This document shows, piece after piece, positions 24,477 to 32,428 of a stretch of 64,000 nucleotides of DNA; position 1 is the first letter of the stretch, and each line of letters begins with the position of its first letter. The stretch comes from Brevibacillus panacihumi (GTDB lineage: Bacteria > Bacillota > Bacilli > Brevibacillales > Brevibacillaceae), in contig NZ_RHHT01000029.1 of NCBI RefSeq assembly GCF_003710985.1, forward strand, positions 1-64,000, given 5' to 3'. The notes beneath the pieces are model-generated. The model ran no database searches. It worked only from the letters and a program-made list of their open reading frames with translations, and had not been told where the DNA came from. The translations under genes were made by a program, and so were the position numbers.

Positions 24477-26035
24477 TACGAAACACTCTCCTTTTTTGTT
24501 GTGCTTGGTTGAGCGTAGCCATCCCGAAGCATCCGCCGCAGGATTTTACCGACGGGACTTTTGGGGATCGAATCTACCAATACGTACTTTCTCGGTCTCT
24601 TGAAATTGGACAAATGCTTGCTTTGTCGGCAGAATTCGTCCAGCTCCTCAGCGGTTAACTGGGGATCATGGGCGACGATAAAGGCCGTTACGACTTCTCC
24701 CCAACGCTGATCGGGCAACCCCACCACAGCTACCTCTGCAACCTTGGGATGCTTGGCGATGACATCCTCCACCTCCAACGGGTGGATGTTTTCTCCCCCG
24801 GAGATAATCATGTCGTCCACGCGCCCCAGGACATACAGGTCGCCGTCTTCATCGAAGCTCCCCATGTCTCCCGTGAAGTACCAGCCCTCACGAATGGCCT
24901 TGCGCGTAGCGTCGGGACGATTCCAATATCCCTGAAAGGCTTCCTGGGAACGCAAATCCACGATGATCTCTCCCGGAACCCCTGTCTGGACCACATCCTC
25001 AGGAGTGGAACCTCCATCCGGGTCTGCCACGACGACGCGCAATCGCTGGTGAAAGCCCGGCTTCCCCGCACACCCCGGCTTGCGGTCGAGATAATCACAG
25101 ATGGAAAAGGTGTATACCTCTGATGAGCCGTAGTGGTTGACGAACACCTTGGGCTTTAGCTTGGCGAAGATTTCCTCTGTCAGGGCCTTGGTCATCGCTG
25201 CTCCGGCATAGCCCAGTTTTTTGAGAGAAGAGAGATCGTATTGTGAGAACTTAGGATGATAGACAAGATCATGAAAAATAGTAGGAACGAGATACACGCA
25301 TGAGAGCTTTTCTTTTTCCAGCGTCTCCAGGACCGTCTCCGCATCGTAATCAGGCGTCATGACCATCTTGCCGTTCAGCAATGCGATGGAGAGGAGGGAG
25401 CGCATGCCCATGGTGTGGTATAGCGGCATGACGCCAATCGTGCTTTCCTGAAAGACATACTGATTTTGAATGATGTGGGCGACTGCGGCGCTGTACTCAT
25501 TGCGATGGGTTCGCGGCACGCCCTTGGGCCTTCCGGTCGTGCCGGAGGTGTACAGCATCAGGCACAGGTCATCTCCGTCGCTTTCGCTTCGCACGAGCGG
25601 TTGCTTGCTCTTGTGCCGCAGCTCCTCGTACTGGATGTCTGCTCCCCTCGCTTGCAGGACGGCCACTTTGACCGTATCCATCCCATGCACGGCCGCAAGA
25701 ACGGCATACTCGCTGACCGGTTCATAGATGACAGCCTTTGCCTGCGCATCTTTGACGCAATATTCAATCTCTTCTGCCGTCAATCGGAAGTTGATCGGAG
25801 TGAACACGGCGCCGATCTTTTGAATCGCCCAGTACAGGATGACCATTTCCAGGCGATTTTTGAGTACGAGGACGACGCGGTCATGTCTTTTAATTCCGAG
25901 GGACTGCAGACCAGCTGCGGCATGGTCGACCTCCTGATTCAGTTCCGCGTAAGTAAATCGTTTTTCGCCTTGTACGAGTGCTTCATACTGTGGGTGCCGT
26001 TCGACTGCAAATTGAAACAGGGTCCCCAGATTCAT
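24476..26035 (-). CDS. Acyl/aryl-CoA ligase, class I adenylate-forming
   Basis: 519 residues. The AMP-binding loop is LYTSGTTGRPKGVPRTH, A5 motif NHYGSSEVYTF, A7 YFTGDMG, A8 GRVDDMIISGGENIHPLEVE, catalytic lysine in KSPVGKILRR. These enzymes activate a carboxylic acid with ATP and transfer it to CoA. The start MNLGTLF (26035) matches the paralogue at 32429-33973 and has AAGGAAGG upstream; it overlaps the end of the 2Fe-2S subunit gene by about 53 bases. Benzoate- or 4-hydroxybenzoate-like acids are plausible; sequence alone does not fix the substrate. Confidence 0.88.
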   Translation of the reverse strand: MNLGTLFQFAVERHPQYEALVQGEKRFTYAELNQEVDHAAAGLQSLGIKRHDRVVLVLKNRLEMVILYWAIQKIGAVFTPINFRLTAEEIEYCVKDAQAKAVIYEPVSEYAVLAAVHGMDTVKVAVLQARGADIQYEELRHKSKQPLVRSESDGDDLCLMLYTSGTTGRPKGVPRTHRNEYSAAVAHIIQNQYVFQESTIGVMPLYHTMGMRSLLSIALLNGKMVMTPDYDAETVLETLEKEKLSCVYLVPTIFHDLVYHPKFSQYDLSSLKKLGYAGAAMTKALTEEIFAKLKPKVFVNHYGSSEVYTFSICDYLDRKPGCAGKPGFHQRLRVVVADPDGGSTPEDVVQTGVPGEIIVDLRSQEAFQGYWNRPDATRKAIREGWYFTGDMGSFDEDGDLYVLGRVDDMIISGGENIHPLEVEDVIAKHPKVAEVAVVGLPDQRWGEVVTAFIVAHDPQLTAEELDEFCRQSKHLSNFKRPRKYVLVDSIPKSPVGKILRRMLRDGYAQPSTTKKESVS

Positions 26036-26531
26036 GTTTTTCACCTTCCTTCCTACGATCGGCCACTTGCTGCACAGCCTCTACGATTCCCTTGTAGCCC
26101 GTGCATCTGCACAAGTGACCGGACAACATATCGGCAATTTCCTCCTTGCCCGGATCGGCATGAGTCTGCAAAAACTCGACGGAGGACATCAGGATGCCTG
26201 GCGTGCAAAATCCGCATTGCAGGGCGTGACATTCCGAGAACGCTTCCTGCAGGGGGTGGGGCTTGCCCCCCTGCGCCAATCCCTCTACTGTCGTGATGTC
26301 GGCGCCTTCCGCCTGAATCGCCAGGATCAGACAGCTGCGAACCGCTCTGCCGTCCACCAGCACTGTGCAAGCTCCGCATACGCCGTGTTCGCAGCCGACA
26401 TGCGTGCCCGTCAAGCCGCAGTCCTCCCGCAGAAAATCGCTCAACAGCTTTCGGGGTTCGACCTGTTCCTCATAGCGCTTGCCGTTTACCTGCAAGCGCA
26501 GGCTGTATCGTTCCTCGCGCTTTACCTGCAT
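25983..26531 (-). CDS. Molybdenum hydroxylase small subunit, (2Fe-2S)-binding (CoxS-like)
   Basis: 182 residues with two [2Fe-2S] sites. The plant-type site is CEHGVCGAC...C (GCEHGVCGACTVLVDG, then VRSC); the second is CGFC and CRCTGYKGIVEAV. It passes electrons from the molybdenum site to FAD. Its start ATG overlaps the stop of the FAD subunit gene (TGATG). The last 20 residues, after ADRRKEGE, look unlike the family and overlap the CoA ligase start, so the natural protein may simply be extended there. Confidence 0.9.
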   Translation of the reverse strand: MQVKREERYSLRLQVNGKRYEEQVEPRKLLSDFLREDCGLTGTHVGCEHGVCGACTVLVDGRAVRSCLILAIQAEGADITTVEGLAQGGKPHPLQEAFSECHALQCGFCTPGILMSSVEFLQTHADPGKEEIADMLSGHLCRCTGYKGIVEAVQQVADRRKEGEKHESGDPVSICSRTAPTV

Positions 26532-27418
26532 CACGTCGCACTCCCCTTTCCCAATACCGCGCGATGGTAGGCGGTCTCCAACACCCGTGCCGCAAATACC
26601 TCGGCCAGGTGGAGGCGGTACTCCCTGCTGGCGTGCAGATCCCCTTCCGGATCGATATCGGCTGCCGCTGCACGGCCCGCTTCCAGCAGCAGCGAATCCG
26701 TCAGCTTTTCGCCGAGGATGAGACCCTCCACCTCGCGGGCCAGCACCGGAACCGCATCTACTCCGCCCAAAGTCAGCCTGACGGAAGCGATCCGCTCCTG
26801 TTCGTCGACATCGAGTACGCATGCCGCCGCTACCAGCGCGAAATCTCCATGTTTGCGGCTGTACTCCTGGAACGAGTAGCCTTTGGGAATACTCCCTGTG
26901 GGAATTTTCACCTCGCGCAGCATCTCGTTCGGCATGAGATCCGTCGTCAGATACGTGATGAAGAAATCCTCCACATTCACTTCCCTGGTTTCCTCCGCGC
27001 TTTGGATGACCACGGCGGCTTGCAAAGCCAACAAGGACAAGGGAATCTCGGCCGTCGGATCGGCGTGGACGAGGCTGCCCCCGAAAGTGCCGCGATTGCG
27101 CGTCTGCATATGCCCGATGTAGGGCAAGGCCTCCGCAAGCAGCGGTGTTTTTTCTCTGACAAGAGCGGACCTCTCTACGTCCCTTTGCCTGGTCAACGCT
27201 CCGATGTGCAACCAGTCCCCTTCCTCCCGGATGTACTTCAATTCTTCCAGTCCGCTGATATCGATCAGGCACTCGGGCGTGGACAGGCGCATGTTGAGGA
27301 TCGGGACCAGACTCTGCCCTCCGGCGATCAGCTTCCCTTCCTCGCCGTACTCCTGCAAGTATTGGCACGCCTCCTCCACCGTGGAGGGACGAAGATAATC
27401 AAATGCTGCCGGTTTCAT
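26531..27418 (-). CDS. Molybdenum hydroxylase FAD-binding subunit (CoxM-like)
   Basis: 295 residues. FAD-binding PCMH motifs are IAGGQSLVPILNMRL and TRNRGTFGGSLVHADP; the C-terminal CO-dehydrogenase flavoprotein domain follows (LTLGGVDAVPVLA). It accepts electrons from the 2Fe-2S subunit and passes them to an acceptor such as the respiratory chain. The ATG at 27418 is preceded by GGAGGGGA; a longer frame to 27850 runs inside the CoxG-like gene and is not used. Gene order is large, CoxG, medium, small. Confidence 0.9.
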   Translation of the reverse strand: MKPAAFDYLRPSTVEEACQYLQEYGEEGKLIAGGQSLVPILNMRLSTPECLIDISGLEELKYIREEGDWLHIGALTRQRDVERSALVREKTPLLAEALPYIGHMQTRNRGTFGGSLVHADPTAEIPLSLLALQAAVVIQSAEETREVNVEDFFITYLTTDLMPNEMLREVKIPTGSIPKGYSFQEYSRKHGDFALVAAACVLDVDEQERIASVRLTLGGVDAVPVLAREVEGLILGEKLTDSLLLEAGRAAAADIDPEGDLHASREYRLHLAEVFAARVLETAYHRAVLGKGSAT

Positions 27419-27441
27419 CTCTATCCCCTCCGAATTTTTTG

Positions 27442-27897
27442 TCAGGCTGTTTTTTGTTCCTTTTCCACATGCTTCTTCAGCTTTTTGAAAAAATCCGTAA
27501 TCAGCAGCTTGGCGACGCCGCCCAGCATCCGTTGACCGATCGAGGCCACCTTTCCCCCTACCTCGGCTGTGTAGGTATAAGTGAGCGTCGTGCTGCCATC
27601 CTCTCCGGGGGCCAGTTCGATCAGCCCTTCCGCCTCGACAAAGCCTGGCGCTCCTTCGCCCCGTACAATCAGCTTGTAGCTTTTTCGCTCGATCACATCT
27701 GCCAATTGAATCGTGGCATCGTATTTTCCTTTGACCGCCGCTACTCCGACAGCCAGATCCGCACGGTATTTGCCATCCTCCACAAGCACCAGCTCCTTGC
27801 AGCCCATCATGCACTCGGCCAGCACTTCCGGATCCAGGATCTTCGCCCATACCTGCTCCACTGTCGCGTTCAGCTCGACAGAACCATTGCCGTTCAT
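27442..27897 (-). CDS. CoxG-like SRPBCC protein
   Basis: 151 residues, START/SRPBCC fold of the CO dehydrogenase subunit G family: MNGNGSVELNATVEQVWAKI at the start, then PGFVEAEGLIEL and TYTYTAEVGGKVASIGQR. CoxG proteins accompany molybdenum hydroxylases and help anchor or mature them at the membrane; they are not part of the catalytic core. Its ATG overlaps the stop of the large subunit (ATGA), so it is translationally coupled. Confidence 0.85.
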   Translation of the reverse strand: MNGNGSVELNATVEQVWAKILDPEVLAECMMGCKELVLVEDGKYRADLAVGVAAVKGKYDATIQLADVIERKSYKLIVRGEGAPGFVEAEGLIELAPGEDGSTTLTYTYTAEVGGKVASIGQRMLGGVAKLLITDFFKKLKKHVEKEQKTA

Positions 27898-30320
27898 GCG
27901 TATTCCTCCTTCTTTTTCTTCGATTGCTGGATCCATGACCAGACGCGGTTCGGCGACAGGGGAAGCGTGTCGACCGTTACATCCCATTCAGCGAGCGCAT
28001 CCGCTACCGCATTGGCGATGACGACCGGAGCGCTCATCGTATTACCTTCTCCCAGCCCTTTTGCCCCGAGCGGTGTCAGCGGGGACGGCGTCTCGATATG
28101 CCCGATGGTGACAGGAGGCATCTCGGTAGCAGTCGGACATAAGTAGTCCATGAAGCTGCCGGAGAGAAATTGGCCGTTTTTGTCATAGGCAAGCTCCTCA
28201 TAGAGCGCGCCGCCCAAGCCGTGAGCCAGACCGCCCATGATCTGTCCGTCGGCAATCAGGGGATTCAGCAGCACGCCAGCGTCATGCACCGTGCAGTAAT
28301 TCAGGATTTTCACATCCCCCGTGGCTGCATCTACCTCGACGACAACTGCATCCGCGACGAATCCGTAGGCAGCCGAACCGTTGACCCGATCCTGCTCGTC
28401 CGGGGGCTGTGCCGTAGGAATCGTATAAAAGGCGGTCTCGTGTATGCCCGGCTCTGTTCCTGCCGGCAGGCCTTGCGGATTCCAGTGGGCAGAACCAACC
28501 AGTCTTCTGAGCGAGGCCTGCTTGGCAGGATCATTTCTCAGTGCGACTTTTCCGCCTTTCATCTCCAGTTGATCCGGCGAGCACCCGAGCTGATCGGCCG
28601 CTATCCGCAGCAGCTTTTCCCGCACCTTGCCTGCCGCCTGATAGACCGCGCTCGACCCGATGGGAGCAAATCGGCTCGAATAGCTGCCCGATGCCACAGA
28701 CCAGGGACTGGTCAAGGTGTCCATCTCAGCGATGACTTTGACCGTGCGGGGATCGACGCCCAATACCTCTGCTACGATCTGCGCTGCCACCGTCTCATGC
28801 CCCTGCCCTGTCGGCGCCGTGCTGATGCGGACGCTGATGCCGCCCATCGGATCGATGGACACGGTCGCTCCTTCTGCACATCCTGATTTGGGCAATGATT
28901 TTGACCGCTCCTCGGGAGTCAATGCGACAGTGATATAGCCCATATTGGAGCCAGAGGGCTCGACGATGCAGGCTAGGCCGATTCCCAACAGCTTCCCTTT
29001 TTGTCGGGCTTCCTTTTGACGTTGGCGAAACTCCTCGTATCCGACCATTCCGATCAGCTTGTCAAACGCACTCTTGTAATCGCCGCTGTCGTAGATGCCG
29101 CCTGAAGGCGTTTGGTAGGGAAACTCTTCTTTCCCCAACAGATTTTTGCGAAGGACCTCTGCAGGATCGAGTCCCAGCTTCGTCGCCACCATCTGCATGA
29201 TGCGCTCGAGCGGAAAATAGAGCTGCTGTCCGCCATAGCCCCGTATCAGCCCCGTCGGACTTTTGTTGGTCATGACCGCGATGGTCTCCATCTGCAAATG
29301 CTCGATCCGATACGCGCCGGTAGTGTTGGAATGCGTCCGGTACAGGCAGGCGGGCTCCGGCGCTCGCACGTAGGCCCCTACGCTGTCTACCATTTTCATT
29401 CGCAATCCCGTAACCGTACCGTCCCGCTTCACCGCCGCCTCGATCCATGTCACCCGATCGGTGCCGCTCGAGCTCGCCATGAGATGCTCCTGGCGATCCT
29501 CGATCCACTTGACTGGCAAGCCCAGTTTTTTCGAGACTACGCCCATCAGCACCATATAGGGGTAGACACCGGACTTGATCCCGTAGCTGCCTCCCACATC
29601 CTTGGGAATCAGAATGCGGAGCCGGTTGCTGTCGATCCGCAGGGCTGCGGCCATGACGGACTGCAAGGTAAACGGCCCGTGAAAATTGGACCAGATCGTC
29701 AGGCTGTCATCACTCGACTGATAAGAAGCAATCACTCCATAGGTCTCGACAGGCGTGGCGCTGTATTTGGGAAAGGCAAACTTGTGCTTGATTACGACAT
29801 CGGCTTCGCGGAAGGCCTTGTCAGGATCCCCGTAGGAAAAATGCCGGTGGTTGGCGATGTTGGAGCCAACCTGCTCATGCAGCAGCGGGGATTCCGGGTG
29901 CAATGCCTGCTCGATCTCAACCACTGCGGGAAGGGGCTCGTATTCTACCTCGATCTTCTCCAGCGCATCCTCTGCCAGATAGCGGTTCTTGGCGACTACG
30001 ACCGCTACCGGCTCCCCGACATACCGCACCTTGTCTACCGCCAGAGAGTAATAGTGCACGGAAGCCGTCACACCTACCGGAAAAGGATTCGTGCAGGCCG
30101 CCACATCCTGTCCGGTCACCACGCCCTTCACACCTGGCATCTCTTCGGCCGCCTGCGTGCGGATCGCCTTGATTCGCGCATGGGGATACGGGCTTCGCAG
30201 GATGGCGGCGTGATGAATATGGGGCAAGGGACTCATGTCCTCAATGAAGCTTCCTTGCCCGGAAGTGAGTCGCGCGTCTTCTACGCGCTTCATCGGTTTT
30301 CCGATCTGTTTCGTCTCCAC
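27894..30320 (-). CDS. Molybdenum hydroxylase large, molybdopterin-binding subunit
   Basis: About 808 residues, xanthine oxidase family. The Mo-site loop reads GLIRGYGGQQ (358-367), which is the xanthine dehydrogenase/form II kind and lacks the AYxCSFR loop of true CO dehydrogenase. The catalytic Glu is in AKGLGEGNTM near the C-terminus. Such enzymes hydroxylate a ring carbon with water, as on purines, nicotinate, quinoline or other N-heteroaromatics, or reduce 4-hydroxybenzoyl-CoA. The GTG at 30320 has GGAGG 9 bases upstream; a longer frame to 30467 begins with unrelated sequence. It follows xdhC, needed for sulfurated cofactor. Confidence 0.9.
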   Translation of the reverse strand: METKQIGKPMKRVEDARLTSGQGSFIEDMSPLPHIHHAAILRSPYPHARIKAIRTQAAEEMPGVKGVVTGQDVAACTNPFPVGVTASVHYYSLAVDKVRYVGEPVAVVVAKNRYLAEDALEKIEVEYEPLPAVVEIEQALHPESPLLHEQVGSNIANHRHFSYGDPDKAFREADVVIKHKFAFPKYSATPVETYGVIASYQSSDDSLTIWSNFHGPFTLQSVMAAALRIDSNRLRILIPKDVGGSYGIKSGVYPYMVLMGVVSKKLGLPVKWIEDRQEHLMASSSGTDRVTWIEAAVKRDGTVTGLRMKMVDSVGAYVRAPEPACLYRTHSNTTGAYRIEHLQMETIAVMTNKSPTGLIRGYGGQQLYFPLERIMQMVATKLGLDPAEVLRKNLLGKEEFPYQTPSGGIYDSGDYKSAFDKLIGMVGYEEFRQRQKEARQKGKLLGIGLACIVEPSGSNMGYITVALTPEERSKSLPKSGCAEGATVSIDPMGGISVRISTAPTGQGHETVAAQIVAEVLGVDPRTVKVIAEMDTLTSPWSVASGSYSSRFAPIGSSAVYQAAGKVREKLLRIAADQLGCSPDQLEMKGGKVALRNDPAKQASLRRLVGSAHWNPQGLPAGTEPGIHETAFYTIPTAQPPDEQDRVNGSAAYGFVADAVVVEVDAATGDVKILNYCTVHDAGVLLNPLIADGQIMGGLAHGLGGALYEELAYDKNGQFLSGSFMDYLCPTATEMPPVTIGHIETPSPLTPLGAKGLGEGNTMSAPVVIANAVADALAEWDVTVDTLPLSPNRVWSWIQQSKKKKEEYA

Positions 30321-30426
30321 TCGCTGCTTCCTCCTCTCTTTTATCTGGTAAAATTTGTAGTTTTCGCATGTGAATACTGAGGTTTTTGAGCAACAGACTC
30401 CACAAGCCATATCCAGCCTGGGATGG

Positions 30427-31530
30427 TTATGACTTCGCTGCCAGAAGAGGTTCCTTGCGCCGCTCATGCAAGGGCTCGCTTCTTCCTTTCAGGGATAGCC
30501 CGCTGCGTCCGCTGCGGCAACTGCTGATCTCTGCCAAAATGCTCAGCGCGATCTCCTCGGGGGAATCAGCACCGATGTCCAGTCCTACAGGAGCATGCAG
30601 CTTGTTTCGCTCATCCTGATCGAATCTTCCCCGCTCTTCGCTGATCTCCCGCAGGATCTGCTCCGTGCGTCTGCGCGGACCAAGCACGCCCAGATACGGA
30701 ATCGGCGACTCCATCAATCGTCTGAGCAGCATCAGATCCAGCTCATACTGATGGGTCATCACGACGACATAGGCATCCTCCCTCACGGAGATGGATCCAT
30801 ACTCCTGCCGAGCAACCAGCACCACCTCGTCCGCATCGGCAATGACCGGATGCCGGAGGGACAGCTGGCGATGATCGATCACCGTCACATGCCAGCCTAG
30901 CGCTCGCGCTCCCCGCACGAGCGGTACGGCGTCCGGCCCAGCGCCGCAGATGACCAGCGGCGTACGCGGCTGTATCGTTTCTGCAAAAAGGGTAATCTCC
31001 ACTTCGTCCCTGATCACTTGGTACAGCCCTTTCGCCTGCGCAGGCAGTCCGAGTTTTTGCTGTTCATCCTGATCGAGGAAAAACACACTCCCCACAGGCT
31101 GCTTGGCTGGATCACCTGTCTGGATGATGACGCCGCTCATGCACACCTCTCGGGTCATCGCCTTTGCCTCATAGATGTGAAAAAGCTGTTCGGCTTGGTG
31201 GGGAGCGTGCTTGGGATCATAGGGCTGAAGCAGGATTTGCATCGCACCGTTGCAGCCGACCCCAAGTCCCCAGAGCAGATCCTCTTCCGCGCGGAAATCG
31301 TAGCGATGCACCGCAGGTCTTCCTGTCTGCAGCACATGCCTGGCATGCTCAAGCAAGTCACTTTCGACGCAGCCCGCGCTCAGTGTCCCGATCACTTCCC
31401 CGTGTTCCAGGAGGAGACACGCTGCTCCCTCCCTCCTGTACGTAGAACCCTCGACATGAATGATCGTCGCCACGACTCCGCGCTCCCGGCTTTGCAGACA
31501 ACGCTTCAATCCGCGGTATACTTCCATCAC
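30427..31530 (-). CDS. XdhC/CoxI-family molybdenum cofactor maturation protein
   Basis: 367 residues. The N-terminal XdhC/CoxI domain has VEGSTYRREGAA, LSAGCVESDL and GLGVGCNGAMQI; the C-terminal Rossmann domain has VICGAGPDAVPL and ends in the typical GLDIGADSPEEIALSILAEI. XdhC binds Moco, helps its sulfuration and inserts it into xanthine-oxidase-family enzymes; here it would serve the hydroxylase encoded just downstream. The last 30 residues, rich in Arg, are outside the family consensus. Confidence 0.9.
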   Translation of the reverse strand: MMEVYRGLKRCLQSRERGVVATIIHVEGSTYRREGAACLLLEHGEVIGTLSAGCVESDLLEHARHVLQTGRPAVHRYDFRAEEDLLWGLGVGCNGAMQILLQPYDPKHAPHQAEQLFHIYEAKAMTREVCMSGVIIQTGDPAKQPVGSVFFLDQDEQQKLGLPAQAKGLYQVIRDEVEITLFAETIQPRTPLVICGAGPDAVPLVRGARALGWHVTVIDHRQLSLRHPVIADADEVVLVARQEYGSISVREDAYVVVMTHQYELDLMLLRRLMESPIPYLGVLGPRRRTEQILREISEERGRFDQDERNKLHAPVGLDIGADSPEEIALSILAEISSCRSGRSGLSLKGRSEPLHERRKEPLLAAKS

Positions 31531-31638
31531 CTCTGCATCACCTCACATCGGGAAGTAGCGTGCTTGAAACTATAATAGGAATATTTCGAATTATGCGGTT
31601 TTAAATTCTTCGCATCCTCATCTTGAGATTTTTGCTTT

Positions 31639-32412
31639 TTACTCACTCTTGGCGAGCAGGCTGGAAAACATCTGCCTGTATTCGGTTGGCGTGATATTTT
31701 CCAAGCGTTTAAACGTTGTGGCGAAGTATCCTGCATTCGTAAAGCCTGCATGATTCGCGATCACTTCGACCGGCAGCGCCGTCATTTTCAACAGCTTTTT
31801 CGCCTGCTCGACGCGGTATTTGGTCAGATACTCCACAAACGTCACCCGCATCTCCGCTTTGAAGAGGCGGCTGAAATGGGAACTGCTCAGGTACACCCGA
31901 TCCGCCACATCGTGCAGCGTGATCGGCTCATGATAATGGCCATGGATGTACTGCAGCGAGCTTTGAATGGGATTTCCGTAATCGATCTTGTCCGATTCCG
32001 GAGAATGAGCGTTTTTTCTGACCGATGTGGTCTCCCTCCACAGCTGCGGCATGAGAAGCCGATCACAGGCGGCCAGGAATTCCAATCGGGCCACGGGCTT
32101 TAACAAATATCCGGAAAACCCTGCATTGATAGCAGCCTGAACCACTTCGAACATCTGCAGTTGTGTCAGGACGACAATGGAGATGTACGGATACTGCTCC
32201 AGGATGCGCTTGCCGCACTCGATCCCGTCCATGTCTGGAAGAGACAAATCGAGGATGACCATGTTCGGCTGGTAGTCTCGAACCATCGCCAATCCCTTCT
32301 GCGCGTTGTCGCACTCGTACACGGGAAGGTAATTGTACTGGCTTCCCGCCAGAATCGATCGAATTTCTTCACCGGTTTCTATTTCATCGTCGATAATGAG
32401 CAGCCCAGCCAA
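31639..32412 (-). CDS. Response regulator with AraC-type DNA-binding domain
   Basis: 257 residues: receiver domain 1-120 with the acidic pocket IIDDE, phosphoacceptor D55 (VILDLSLPDMDG), T83 and K105 (LLKPV), then an AraC double helix-turn-helix from about 155 (SSSHFSRLFKAEM, AGFTNAGYFATTFKR). It is the YesN type, which normally works with a membrane sensor kinase of the YesM type. No kinase gene is present in the window. It sits inside the catabolic cluster, between a CoA ligase and xdhC, and is the best candidate for its activator. Confidence 0.9.
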   Translation of the reverse strand: MAGLLIIDDEIETGEEIRSILAGSQYNYLPVYECDNAQKGLAMVRDYQPNMVILDLSLPDMDGIECGKRILEQYPYISIVVLTQLQMFEVVQAAINAGFSGYLLKPVARLEFLAACDRLLMPQLWRETTSVRKNAHSPESDKIDYGNPIQSSLQYIHGHYHEPITLHDVADRVYLSSSHFSRLFKAEMRVTFVEYLTKYRVEQAKKLLKMTALPVEVIANHAGFTNAGYFATTFKRLENITPTEYRQMFSSLLAKSE

Positions 32413-32428
32413 CAGGATCCCCTCTTTC

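Noticed and set aside
27894..30320. Carbon monoxide dehydrogenase (aerobic CO oxidation)
   Set aside because: The form I signature AYxCSFR is missing from the large subunit; the loop is of the xanthine dehydrogenase kind.
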